A program made the translations under genes and the position numbers. A stretch of DNA of 64,000 nt from Raineyella sp964402325 (lineage in GTDB: Bacteria; Actinomycetota; Actinomycetes; Propionibacteriales; Propionibacteriaceae), in contig CAYOBI010000002.1 of NCBI GenBank assembly GCA_964402325.1, forward strand, positions 62,001 through 126,000, given 5' to 3'. Positions within the stretch are counted from its first letter, which is position 1. Every line of letters begins with the position of its first letter. A model generated the notes under the pieces. The model was given only the letters and a program-made list of their open reading frames with translations. It ran no database searches and was not told where the DNA came from. Below, one piece after another: positions 49,539 to 57,268 of this stretch.

Positions 49539-49545
49539 CTGACCC

Positions 49546-50427
49546 TCAGGACACCCGGGCCTCGAGGGCCGCGTTGATCCGGGTGGTCATCGCCTCGTCC
49601 ACCGTCATCGGCGTGCTGTCGAGCTCCCGCACCGGAGCCGCGAAGCGGGAGCTCGACAGCAGCCAGAGGGCGTCGGCGCCGGGCAGTTCGGCGGCGGTGA
49701 CCTGCCGGTACTCGGTGGGGTGGCCCTGCTCCGCCAGCCAGTCGAACGCGCTCGCCTGGGTGGTGCCGGCCAGGATGCCCTGGTCGGTCGCCGGGGTGGC
49801 GTACGTGTCACCGAACCGGGCCAGCAGGGTCGAGGTGGGGCCCTCGAGGGCGAAACCGTCGCTGCTGACGAAGATCACGTCGTCGGCGCCGCGGCGGGCC
49901 GCCTCCCGCAGCACCGCCTTGTTCACCGCGTACGACAGGGTCTTGGCGCCCTGCAGCAGCCACGGGGAGGTCTGCGCCACGTCGTGGCGGTAGCCGCGGT
50001 CCAGGGTGACCACCCGGATCCCGACGCCGCGCTCGGCGCTGAAGTCCTCCGCGGTGGCGACGTACGCCCAGCCGACGGGCACGCCGGTGCCCTCGACGCC
50101 GCGGGTCATGATGAACTTCACGTAGCCCGGCTGGTCGGAGTCGTACGTCGCGACCGCGGCCAGGATGGCGTCGCGCCAGACGTCGAGCCGCGGCACCGGC
50201 AGGTCCAGGATCCGGGCCGAGTTGGCGAACCGGCGCAGGTGCGCGTCGAGGGCCTGGACGTCGCGGTGCAGCACGCCCGCGGTCTCGAAGATGCCGTCGC
50301 CGCGGGTCACCGAGAGGTCCATCACGTTGATCTGCGGGGCCGCCGGGTCGGCCCGGTGGTACGGCGCCGCGGGGGTGGTGACGCCCTCGGCGAGGTCGTC
50401 GACGAAGTAGAGGACTGGGCTGGTCAT
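49546..50427 (-). CDS. Class-IV PLP enzyme, aminodeoxychorismate lyase-like
   Basis: A 293-residue fold-type IV PLP protein. The PLP lysine lies in LLQGAKTLSYAVNKAVLREAARRGADDVIF, with DGFALEGPTSTLLA and GILAGTTQASAFDWL following. This pattern is closest to actinobacterial aminodeoxychorismate lyase (PabC); branched-chain and D-amino-acid aminotransferases share the fold. It ends the GNAT-SIS-NSAR operon 25 nt after the NSAR gene. That context leaves a D-amino-acid aminotransferase role open, but sequence favours PabC-like. Confidence 0.8.
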   Translation of the reverse strand: MTSPVLYFVDDLAEGVTTPAAPYHRADPAAPQINVMDLSVTRGDGIFETAGVLHRDVQALDAHLRRFANSARILDLPVPRLDVWRDAILAAVATYDSDQPGYVKFIMTRGVEGTGVPVGWAYVATAEDFSAERGVGIRVVTLDRGYRHDVAQTSPWLLQGAKTLSYAVNKAVLREAARRGADDVIFVSSDGFALEGPTSTLLARFGDTYATPATDQGILAGTTQASAFDWLAEQGHPTEYRQVTAAELPGADALWLLSSSRFAAPVRELDSTPMTVDEAMTTRINAALEARVS

Positions 50428-50452
50428 CGGAGGTGTGCTCCTCGGGTAGTGG

Positions 50453-51589
50453 TCAGGCGTGGGACGGGACGGGGGCGGCGGCGCTGTCGTACGCCCGGGA
50501 CCGGTTGCTCTCCATCCAGTGTCGGTCGATCTCGTGGCCGATGCCGGGACCGGTGGGCACCTCGACGCAGCCGTCGCGGGCGACGACGGGTGGGGTGATG
50601 ATGTCGCGGGCGTAGTACTTGTCCGAGCCGGAGACGTCCGACGGCAGGGTGAAGCCGGGCAGCGAGGAGAGCGCGACGTTCGCCGCCCGCCCGACGCCGA
50701 ACTCGTGCATCCCGCCGCACCAGACCGGGATGCCGGCCTCGGTCGCCAGGTCGTGGGCGTCCCGGGCCCGGGTCAGGCCGCCCATCCGGGAGACCTTGAT
50801 GTTGAGCACCCGGCCCGACCGCAGCGCGATCATCGTCGCCAGGTCGTCCAGGTCGGTGACCGACTCGTCCAGGCAGACCGGGGTGGCGATCCGCTCCTGG
50901 AGCCGGGCGTGGCCGAGGAAGTCGCGGACCCCGAACGGCTGCTCGATCATCGTCAGGCCGTACGCGTCGAGGGCGGCCAGGCGCTCGAGGGTCTCCTCGT
51001 CGGCGGTGAACGCGGCGTTGGCGTCGACGTGCAGGTCGAGGTCGGGGTGGGCCGCGCGGACCGCCCGGACCGGCTCCAGCAGCCAGTCGGGGGCGATCTT
51101 CAGCTTCACCCGCCGGTAGCCGTGGGCGACCTGGCGCTCCACCTGGACCAGCAGGTCGTCGATCGTCGGCTCGATGCCGAGCGAGACCCCGGCCCGGACC
51201 CGCTGCCGGGTGCCGCCCAGCGCGGTCGCCAGCGGCACCCCCTGCAGCCGCGACCACAGGTCCCAGGCGGCGCCGGCGAAGCCGGCCTTGGTGAACTCGT
51301 GGCCGCGGATCGCCGCCCAGGAGCCCTCGGCGTCCTCCGGCCGGTCCCAGCGCGCCCCGAGCACCCGGGGGACGATGAACTCCACCGCGATCGACCAGGC
51401 CGTCCCGGTCGTCTCCGGGCAGTAGTACGGCCCGGCCGGGGAGGCGATCTCGCCCCAGCCGACCGCGCCGGACTCGTCGGTCAGCTCGACCAGGATGTGG
51501 TCGAGGCTCGCCTTGGCGTGCGAACTGGTGCGGAAGCTGTGGACGAGCGGCAGCCGCACCTCGGACAGCCGGATCCTGGTGATCTTCAT
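50453..51589 (-). CDS. Enolase-superfamily NSAR/OSBS (N-succinylamino acid racemase / o-succinylbenzoate synthase)
   Basis: A 378-residue member of the muconate lactonizing enzyme subgroup. The two catalytic lysines are in RRVKLKIAP and NIKVSRMGG. Metal ligands are in LDLHVDANAAF, LTMIEQPF and VCLDESVTD, and WCGGMHEFGVGRAANVAL closes the barrel. This is the NSAR/OSBS pattern. No menaquinone (men) genes are near, while a COG3375-type GNAT gene and an M20 hydrolase gene are. The racemase role is therefore more likely than OSBS. The start overlaps the upstream SIS gene by 4 nt. Confidence 0.88.
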   Translation of the reverse strand: MKITRIRLSEVRLPLVHSFRTSSHAKASLDHILVELTDESGAVGWGEIASPAGPYYCPETTGTAWSIAVEFIVPRVLGARWDRPEDAEGSWAAIRGHEFTKAGFAGAAWDLWSRLQGVPLATALGGTRQRVRAGVSLGIEPTIDDLLVQVERQVAHGYRRVKLKIAPDWLLEPVRAVRAAHPDLDLHVDANAAFTADEETLERLAALDAYGLTMIEQPFGVRDFLGHARLQERIATPVCLDESVTDLDDLATMIALRSGRVLNIKVSRMGGLTRARDAHDLATEAGIPVWCGGMHEFGVGRAANVALSSLPGFTLPSDVSGSDKYYARDIITPPVVARDGCVEVPTGPGIGHEIDRHWMESNRSRAYDSAAAPVPSHA

Positions 51590-52278
51590 CGATCCTCCTC
51601 GCCGGGCAGGGCCCGGTCGTCGTAGAGGGACAACAGGGAACTCAGTTCGTCGCGCTTGCGCAGCCGCCGGACGGCGCCCTTCGACGCGGCCGCGGTGAGG
51701 GTGCTGAGCAGGTGGCAGACCGCCGCCAGCGCGGTCGGGCTGTCGGCGTACGAGGCCGAGCCGGTGTCGACCGCGATCAGCACCGAGGCGTACCGGGCCA
51801 ACGGCGCGTCGGCGCTGTCGGTGACGGCGATGACGTGCCCGCCGGCCTGCTGGAACAGCCGGCCCAGGGCGATCGTCTCCCGGCGGTAGCGGCGCAGCGA
51901 GAACAGCACCAGCACGTCGCTGGACCGTACGTCGGAGAGTACGTTGAGCGGGGCCAGGGCGTGCCCGTCGATCAGGAAGACGTTGGACACCGTGGCGGCC
52001 AGGTCGGCGTTGAGCAGCGCCGCGTACGCCGCGGACTTGCCCTCGCCCATGATGAACCGGCGCCGCGAGCCCAGGATCAGCTGCGCCGCGCGCGGCACCG
52101 ACCCGGAGCCGGCGAGCGCCGCGAAGGTGCTCGCCAGCGAGGCGGTCTCGGCCGCCATCACGTTCTGCTGCAGGGCCTCCGAGGTCAGGCTGGTGCGCAT
52201 CCGCTGGCCGAACCGGTCCTGCGGGGTGCGCAGCCGCCGGTTCAGCGCGCGCCCCTCGGCCTCGAGGGGCTCAGGCAT
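51586..52278 (-). CDS. SIS-domain protein of the MurR/RpiR type lacking the HTH domain
   Basis: A 230-residue protein with a clear sugar-isomerase (SIS) domain from about residue 65 (RRRFIMGEGKSAAYAALLNADL, LVLFSLRRYRRETIALGRLFQQAGGHVIAVTDSADAPLARYASVLIAV). RpiR regulators are about 280 residues with an N-terminal HTH. Here only a short remnant-like helix (LRTPQDRFGQRM) precedes the SIS part, and no HTH is encoded upstream because the GNAT gene ends there. It may be a sensor or an enzyme-like protein rather than a repressor. Overlaps: 8 nt with GNAT, 4 nt with NSAR. Confidence 0.8.
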   Translation of the reverse strand: MPEPLEAEGRALNRRLRTPQDRFGQRMRTSLTSEALQQNVMAAETASLASTFAALAGSGSVPRAAQLILGSRRRFIMGEGKSAAYAALLNADLAATVSNVFLIDGHALAPLNVLSDVRSSDVLVLFSLRRYRRETIALGRLFQQAGGHVIAVTDSADAPLARYASVLIAVDTGSASYADSPTALAAVCHLLSTLTAAASKGAVRRLRKRDELSSLLSLYDDRALPGEEDR

Positions 52279-53065
52279 CGGCGGCTGTCCGGTGCCGCAA
52301 CAGGTAGGCCGCGGTGCGGTCGTCGACCCGTACGCAACTGGTGGCGACGAACCCGTCGGCGAACAGGCCGGCCAGCACCTCGCGGACCCGCGGGCGCTGG
52401 GCGTGCACCTCCTCGGATTCCGGGTCGCCGGAGACCATCGTGCCGGCGATCGGCAGCCACACCCCGGTGGCGTCGGCGAGCGGGCGTCCCCAGTCGGCCG
52501 GGCCGAGCCGGCCGACCGGCGGCGTGACCGGGCGCCGCCACCCGGCCCGGGCGTCGCGGTCCAGGTCCCACTCGACGATGATCCGGTCGGTGTCCGGCTG
52601 GCCGTAGTAGTCCTCGTGCAGGGCGATCCCGGTCGCGCCCAGGGAGTCGAAGTTGAAGTGCGCGTTGCGGGCCAGCAGTGGGTCGAAGCTCCAGCGCATC
52701 CGGTGCTCGCCCCAGTCCAGGGCGACCTCGCGCTGGCACAGCTTGAGCATCCGGCCGACGTGGCGGCCCTGGAACTGCGGGTCGACCACCGCCGCCTGTG
52801 AGTAGTGGTAGCGGGCCCGCCCGTCGGTGCCGGGGAACCCGTACGCGAAGCCGACGAGGCGGCCCTCCGGGGTCTTCACGCCCACCGTCGACCCCCCGTT
52901 GCGGCGCAGCGCGCCGAGCAGGTTGGTGTTGAGCGAGGGCCCGGCCGCGCCGTAGCGGAAGACGCGGTGGTAGAGCTCGCTGGCCCCGGCGAGATCCTCG
53001 TACGACGACAGCGGCCCGCCCAGCAGGCCGCCGGTGGCTGGTCCGGCTGCATCAACCCTCTTCAC
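52271..53065 (-). CDS. GNAT-superfamily N-acyltransferase of the COG3375 type
   Basis: A 264-residue GNAT protein. Acyl-CoA-binding sequence AAVVDPQFQGRHVGRMLKLCQREVAL is followed by MRWSFDPLLARNAHFNFDSLGATGIALHEDYYG, a block typical of the predicted acyltransferases often encoded beside NSAR-type racemases. In Geobacillus a GNAT enzyme succinylates D-amino acids for the NSAR; that role is inferred here. It starts with GTG. TAAGCT lies 7 nt upstream and overlaps the palindrome TTACGAATCGTAT. Confidence 0.82.
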   Translation of the reverse strand: MKRVDAAGPATGGLLGGPLSSYEDLAGASELYHRVFRYGAAGPSLNTNLLGALRRNGGSTVGVKTPEGRLVGFAYGFPGTDGRARYHYSQAAVVDPQFQGRHVGRMLKLCQREVALDWGEHRMRWSFDPLLARNAHFNFDSLGATGIALHEDYYGQPDTDRIIVEWDLDRDARAGWRRPVTPPVGRLGPADWGRPLADATGVWLPIAGTMVSGDPESEEVHAQRPRVREVLAGLFADGFVATSCVRVDDRTAAYLLRHRTAADA

Positions 53066-53075
53066 GGTCCTCAGC

Positions 53076-53088
53076 TTACGAATCGTAT
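53076..53088. promoter_or_regulatory. Palindromic operator-like site overlapping the GNAT promoter
   Basis: TTACGAATCGTAT (ATACGATTCGTAA on the minus strand) has perfect TACGA/TCGTA arms. It overlaps the -10 hexamer TAAGCT of the leftward operon. A close copy lies in front of the M20 gene. Confidence 0.6.
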
Positions 53089-53150
53089 GTTACGCCAACG
53101 TCCCGGGGTGAAGCTCCATCGTAGTGGGATCGTCATAATTGAGGAAGATG

Positions 53151-53163
53151 ATACGAAACGTAA
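53151..53163. promoter_or_regulatory. Palindromic operator-like site in the M20 gene leader
   Basis: ATACGAAACGTAA shares ATACGA-NN-CGTAA with the site at 53076-53088. It lies downstream of CATAAT (53134-53139), a plausible -10 for the M20 gene, and before its ribosome binding site. Both divergent units probably answer to one regulator. Confidence 0.6.
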
Positions 53164-53186
53164 CTCGACTCGAGGGGGAGACCGTC

Positions 53187-54254
53187 ATGGAGCTCGACCG
53201 ACTGCGCCGGCTGGTGGAGCTGGAGACACCGTCGTTCGACCGCACCGCCAGCGCGGCGGTCGCCGGGCTGCTGGCGGACTGGTTCGCCGCGGCCGGGGCG
53301 TCGGTCGAGAGGATCCCGGGGGAGGCCGGCACCCACCTGCGGTGCGAGGTGCCGGGGGAGGTGGCCGGCGGGCCGCTGCTGCTGGTCGGGCACTCCGACA
53401 CCGTCTGGCCGGTCGGCACCCTGGCCGGGGCGGTGCCCTGGTCGGTGCAGGGCGACGTGGTCCGCGGGCCCGGCGTCTACGACATGAAGAGCGGGCTGGT
53501 GGTGATGCTCGCCGCCCTGGAGCGGGTGCGGGGCCGCGCGCACCGCCCGGTGAGGGTCCTGGTGGTGTGCGACGAGGAGGTCGGCTCCCCGACCTCGCAA
53601 CAGCTGGTCCGCGACAGCCTGGACGGGGTGGTGGCGGCGATCGGCTTCGAGTCGCCGCATCCCGACGGCGCGTTCAAGGTGGGTCGGCGCGGCAGCAGTC
53701 GGGTCCGGCTGGGGGTGCGCGGGAAGGCGGCGCATGCCGCGCTGGACCCCGGCGCGGGCGTGTCGGCGATCGACGAACTGGTCGACCAATTGCTGGTCGT
53801 ACGTGGGATCGTCGCGGCGGCGGGGGAGCGCAGCGAGGTGCTGTGCAACGTCGGCACCATCGCCGGGGGCGGGCGGACCAACGTGGTGGCGGAGGCGGCC
53901 TCCTGCGAGCTGGGCCTGCGCTTCCTGGATGCCGGCACGGAGCGGGAGGTGCTCGACGGGCTGGCGGCGTTGCGGCCGGTGCGCCCGGGGGCCGAGCTCT
54001 CGATGGAACTGGTCAGCCATCGCCCGGCCTGGGCCCCGAGCGGGGCGGACGAGGCCTGGGCGGCCTCGGTCGGGGGGTACGGGTCCCGTCCGGCCGCCGG
54101 AGCCGGGGACACGAACCTGATCGGGGCGCTGGGGGTGCCGACGCTGGACGGCTTCGGCCCGCGCGGCGGCGGCGCCCACGCCGTCGACGAGCACATCTTC
54201 TTCTCCAGCCTGCTCGAGCGGATCGAGCTGCTGGCGGCGGTGCTCACCCGCTGA
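53187..54254 (+). CDS. M20-family metallopeptidase / amidohydrolase (CPG2-like)
   Basis: A 355-residue M20 dizinc hydrolase. Metal ligands and catalytic residues are in LVGHSDTVWPVG (His, catalytic Asp), GPGVYDMKSGLVVML (bridging Asp), VVCDEEVGSPTS (Glu pair) and GGGAHAVDEHIF (His). An internal dimerisation lid (GRRGSSRVRLGVRGKAAHAALDPGAG) is present. It resembles glutamate carboxypeptidase/CPG2, and M20 enzymes also serve as N-acyl amino acid deacylases. ATG 53187 has GAGGGGGAGACC upstream. It is divergent from the GNAT-NSAR operon and shares its operator motif. Confidence 0.88.
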   Translation: MELDRLRRLVELETPSFDRTASAAVAGLLADWFAAAGASVERIPGEAGTHLRCEVPGEVAGGPLLLVGHSDTVWPVGTLAGAVPWSVQGDVVRGPGVYDMKSGLVVMLAALERVRGRAHRPVRVLVVCDEEVGSPTSQQLVRDSLDGVVAAIGFESPHPDGAFKVGRRGSSRVRLGVRGKAAHAALDPGAGVSAIDELVDQLLVVRGIVAAAGERSEVLCNVGTIAGGGRTNVVAEAASCELGLRFLDAGTEREVLDGLAALRPVRPGAELSMELVSHRPAWAPSGADEAWAASVGGYGSRPAAGAGDTNLIGALGVPTLDGFGPRGGGAHAVDEHIFFSSLLERIELLAAVLTR

Positions 54255-54283
54255 CCCGGCCCCCGACGGGCCAGCGGGTGAGC
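54242..54283. terminator. Bidirectional terminator between the M20 gene and pckG
   Basis: GCTCACCCGCTG (54242-54253) and CAGCGGGTGAGC (54272-54283) form a perfect 12-bp stem that includes the M20 stop region. It separates two convergent genes. Confidence 0.7.
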
Positions 54284-54289
54284 GGTCCG

Positions 54290-56116
54290 TCAGGCGTTGT
54301 CGAGAGCGGTCTTCAGCTGCTCCAGATCGCCCCACAGCTGCTGCGGGAAGCGGTCACCGAGCTTGGTGAACCACTCCTCGATCAGCGGGATCTCCTTCTT
54401 CCACTCCTCGGCGTCGACCTTCAGCACCTCGGCCATGGTCGCGTCGTCGACCTCGTCCTCGATGCCGGTGCGGTCGATCGCGTCCAGGGTCGGCACGAAG
54501 CCGATCGGGGTCTGGACGGCCTCGGCAGTGCCCTCCAGGCGGCCGACGATCCAGGCCAGCACGCGGCTGTTGTCGCCGAAGCCCGGCCAGAGGAACTTGC
54601 CGTCGGCCGACTTGCGGAACCAGTTCACGTAGAACACCTTCGGCAGGTGGGCGTTCTCGTGCAGGGTCGGCATGTCCAGCCAGTGCTGGATGTAGTCACC
54701 GGCGTTGTAGCCGATGAAGGGCAGCATGGCCATCGGGTCGCGGCGGACGACACCGACCGCACCGGTGGCGGCGGCGGTGGTCTCCGAGGAGCAGGTGGCG
54801 CCCATGAAGACGCCGTGCGACCACTCGGAGGTCTCGGTTACCAGCGGGACGGTGGTGGCGCGGCGGCCGCCGAACAGGATCGCGTCGATCCGGACACCCT
54901 TGCCGTCGTTCCACTCGGCGCCCAGCGTCGGGGCCTGCTCCATCGGGGTGGTGAAGCGGCTGTTCGGGTGGGCGGCCTTGGTGCCGGAGGCCGGGGTCCA
55001 CGGGTTGCCCTGCCAGTCGATCAGCTCGGCCGGCTTCTCGTCGGTCATCCCCTCCCACCAGACGTCGCCGTCCAGGGTCCGGGCGACGTTGGTGAAGATC
55101 GAGTTGCCGATGTTGATGGTCTTCATCGCGTTCGGGTTCGAGGACTCGCCGGTGCCCGGGGCGACGCCGAAGAAGCCGTTCTCCGGGTTGACGCCGCGCA
55201 GGTAGCCCTCCTCGTCGAAGCGCATCCAGTTGATGTCGTCACCGAGGGTCTCGGCCTTCCAGCCCGGCAGGGTCGGCTCGATCATCGCGAGGTTGGTCTT
55301 GCCGCAGGCGGACGGGAACGCGCCGGCGATGTGGTACACCTTGCCGGCCGGCGAGGTGAGCTTGAGGATCAGCATGTGCTCGGCCAGCCAGCCCTCGTCG
55401 CGGGCCATCACCGAGGCGATCCGCAGCGAGTAGCACTTCTTGCCGAGCAGGGCGTTGCCGCCGTAGCCGGAGCCGTACGACCAGATCGCGCGGTCCTCGG
55501 GGAAGTGCACGATGTACTTCTGGGTGTTGCAGGGCCAGGCGACGTCCTCGACGCCCTCGTCCAGCGGGTAGCCCACCGAGTGCAGGCAGGGGACGAACGC
55601 CTTGTCGCCACCCGCGGTCATCGCCTCGAGCGGGGCGGCACCCATCCGGGTCATGATCCGCATCGACATCGCCACGTAGGCGGAGTCGGAGATCTCCACG
55701 CCGAACTTCGGGTCCTCGGCGTCGATCGGGCCCATGCAGAACGGGATGACGTACATCGTCCGGCCGTGCATCGAGCCGCGGTAGAGCTCGGTCAGGGTGG
55801 CCTTCATCTCGGCCGGGTCGCGCCAGTTGTTCGTCGGGCCGGCGTCGACCTCGTCGGTCGAGCAGATGAACGTACGGTCCTCGACCCGGGCGACGTCGTC
55901 GGGGTCGGAGGCGAAGTAGTAGGAGTTCTTCTTCTTGTTCTCCGCCAGGCGGATGGCGGTGCCGGCGGCGACCAGCTCGGCGCCGAGGCGGTCGTACTCC
56001 TCCTGGGAGCCGTCGCACCAGTAGATGGAGTCGGGTTCGGTGAGGGCCGCGATCTCGGAGACCCACTCCAGAAGGGCCTTGTGGGTCGTGGGTGCCTGGG
56101 TGGTGTCAACGGACAC
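54290..56116 (-). CDS. pckG: Phosphoenolpyruvate carboxykinase (GTP)
   Basis: A 608-residue GTP-dependent PEPCK. The kinase P-loop AGAFPSACGKTNLAMIEPTL carries the hyper-reactive cysteine. Mn ligands and substrate residues lie in GDDINWMRFDEEG, PENGFFGVAPGTG and the nucleotide region NWFRKSADGKFLWPGFGDNSRVLAWI. YRGSMHGRTMYVIPFCMGP near residue 115 matches the PEP/oxaloacetate site. It interconverts oxaloacetate and PEP for gluconeogenesis or anaplerosis. A CRP-like site and a TAGAAT -10 lie upstream. Confidence 0.97.
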   Translation of the reverse strand: MSVDTTQAPTTHKALLEWVSEIAALTEPDSIYWCDGSQEEYDRLGAELVAAGTAIRLAENKKKNSYYFASDPDDVARVEDRTFICSTDEVDAGPTNNWRDPAEMKATLTELYRGSMHGRTMYVIPFCMGPIDAEDPKFGVEISDSAYVAMSMRIMTRMGAAPLEAMTAGGDKAFVPCLHSVGYPLDEGVEDVAWPCNTQKYIVHFPEDRAIWSYGSGYGGNALLGKKCYSLRIASVMARDEGWLAEHMLILKLTSPAGKVYHIAGAFPSACGKTNLAMIEPTLPGWKAETLGDDINWMRFDEEGYLRGVNPENGFFGVAPGTGESSNPNAMKTINIGNSIFTNVARTLDGDVWWEGMTDEKPAELIDWQGNPWTPASGTKAAHPNSRFTTPMEQAPTLGAEWNDGKGVRIDAILFGGRRATTVPLVTETSEWSHGVFMGATCSSETTAAATGAVGVVRRDPMAMLPFIGYNAGDYIQHWLDMPTLHENAHLPKVFYVNWFRKSADGKFLWPGFGDNSRVLAWIVGRLEGTAEAVQTPIGFVPTLDAIDRTGIEDEVDDATMAEVLKVDAEEWKKEIPLIEEWFTKLGDRFPQQLWGDLEQLKTALDNA

Positions 56117-56180
56117 GGTGTGCTCCTCGTTGAGTGGGAACCGGCTGGGACTAGGACGGATACCTGTTGGGATTGGACCG

Positions 56181-56186
56181 ATTCTA
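56181..56186 (-). promoter_or_regulatory. -10 element of pckG
   Basis: TAGAAT on the minus strand matches five of six consensus positions and is 64 nt upstream of the pckG ATG. A poor -35 fits an activator-dependent promoter. Confidence 0.5.
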
Positions 56187-56233
56187 GGCCACTCACCCAG
56201 CTGGTATTACAAGTGTTGAGCGAGAAATCGTCG

Positions 56234-56249
56234 CGTGAAACAGATCACA
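56234..56249. promoter_or_regulatory. CRP/GlxR-type binding site upstream of pckG
   Basis: CGTGAAACAGATCACA fits the TGTGA-N6-TCACA consensus at nine of ten arm positions. Its centre is about 67 bp upstream of the transcription start predicted from the TAGAAT element, a distance usual for activation by CRP-family proteins. Confidence 0.6.
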
Positions 56250-56393
56250 AAGTCCGCCGATCCTCGTGTTGGTGCGGGTCGAACGGGGGCGTGGCGTGCC
56301 ATTCTCCGGTGCTGGTGGTGCTTACCAGTGCGCCACTGGTCCCGTCGCGGACGGGGGTCGGGGGCCTGATTTGGCATCTCGTCGCCGAGGGTC
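56250..56393. other. Intergenic stretch between pckG control region and tRNA-Arg
   Basis: No ORF with recognisable content. A promoter for the tRNA ends it (TTGGCA at 56371-56376). Otherwise nothing specific is seen. Confidence 0.4.
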
Positions 56394-56399
56394 TAGAGT
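56371..56399 (+). promoter_or_regulatory. tRNA-Arg promoter
   Basis: TTGGCA (56371-56376), a 17-nt spacer and TAGAGT (56394-56399) form a good sigma-70-type promoter 37 nt before the tRNA. Confidence 0.7.
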
Positions 56400-56436
56400 T
56401 CCTGTTCGTTGCAAGGAGCACGTGCAACGGCACCAA

Positions 56437-56509
56437 GCGCCCGTAGCTTAACGGATAGAGCATCTGACTACGGATCAGAAGGTTGGGGGTTCGAATCCCT
56501 CCGGGCGCG
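56437..56509 (+). tRNA. tRNA-Arg (anticodon ACG)
   Basis: A 73-nt cloverleaf. The acceptor is GCGCCCG/CGGGCGC and the anticodon stem TCTGA/TCAGA, with loop CTACGGA giving ACG (read as ICG after A34 deamination). The T-arm is GGGGG-TTCGAAT-CCCTC. CCA is not encoded. Confidence 0.95.
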
Positions 56510-56515
56510 CTGAGG

Positions 56516-56547
56516 AAGCCCCTCGGTCATCCGACCGGGGGGCTTTT
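56516..56547 (+). terminator. Intrinsic terminator after tRNA-Arg
   Basis: AAGCCCCTCGGTC and GACCGGGGGGCTT form a strong stem ending in TTTT, the clearest intrinsic terminator of the window. Confidence 0.85.
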
Positions 56548-56595
56548 CCGTGCCCCGGCGGCCCGGCTACTACGCCGTGTCGTTATAGTCGGGCC

Positions 56596-57240
56596 GTGGA
56601 CCGGACGACACCCCAACTGCCCCCGTACGAGTACCTGCGCGACGGTGCGGCGATCTATGCCGAGTCCTTCGCGATGATCCGTCGCGAGACCCGGCTCGAG
56701 CACCTGCCCGAGGACGTCGCCCACGTCGCGCTGCGGATGGTCCATGCCTGCGCCCAGCCCGACATCGTCGAGGACCTGCGCTGGTCGCCCGGGGTGGTAT
56801 CCGCCTGCCGGGCGGCGCTCGCCGCGGGCGCACCGATCCTGTGCGACTCGACGATGGTGGCCCACGGGGTGATCCGCTCGAAGCTGCCGGCGGACAACGA
56901 GGTGGTCTGTCGGCTGGGTGACCCCGCGCTGCCCGGCCTGGCCCGCCGGCTCGGCACCACCAAGGCGGCCGCGGCCGTCGACCTGTGGGCCGACCGGCTG
57001 GAGGGCTCGGTCGTCCTGATCGGCAACGCCCCCACCGCACTGTTCCACCTGCTGGAGACCATCGGCGCCGGCGGGCCCCGACCGGCCGCGATCATCGGCA
57101 TCCCGGTCGGGTTCGTCGGGGCGGACCGCTCCAAGGAGGCCCTGGCGGACAACCCCTGGGGCCTGGACCACCTCACCCTGCTCGGCCGGCGCGGCGGCAG
57201 TGCGGTCGCGGCCGCCGCGCTGAACGCGATGTCGATCTAG
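56596..57240 (+). CDS. cobH: Precorrin-8X methylmutase
   Basis: A 214-residue CobH/CbiC. It has ESFAMIRRETRLEHLPEDVAHVALRMVHACAQPDIVEDL with the active-site histidine, then PILCDSTMVAHGVIR and LLETIGAGGPRPAAIIGIPVGFVGADRSKEAL. It moves the methyl group from C11 to C12 to give (cob)hydrogenobyrinate. It begins with GTG 6 nt after TATAGT (56584-56589), so it has its own leaderless promoter and runs convergent to the other cob genes, 28 nt from cbiX/cysG. Confidence 0.95.
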   Translation: MDRTTPQLPPYEYLRDGAAIYAESFAMIRRETRLEHLPEDVAHVALRMVHACAQPDIVEDLRWSPGVVSACRAALAAGAPILCDSTMVAHGVIRSKLPADNEVVCRLGDPALPGLARRLGTTKAAAAVDLWADRLEGSVVLIGNAPTALFHLLETIGAGGPRPAAIIGIPVGFVGADRSKEALADNPWGLDHLTLLGRRGGSAVAAAALNAMSI

Positions 57241-57268
57241 GAGCCGGTCGATCCAGCAGCCGGTCGAG

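Noticed and set aside
50453..51589. Annotation as MenC of menaquinone synthesis
   Set aside because: No other men gene lies in the window and the partners (GNAT, M20) fit N-acylamino acid racemase better; MenC activity cannot be excluded.
52805..56446. Open frame of 1213 codons on the plus strand across the GNAT, M20 and pckG genes
   Set aside because: It crosses several well-supported genes in other frames and gives Arg/Gly-rich sequence without motifs.
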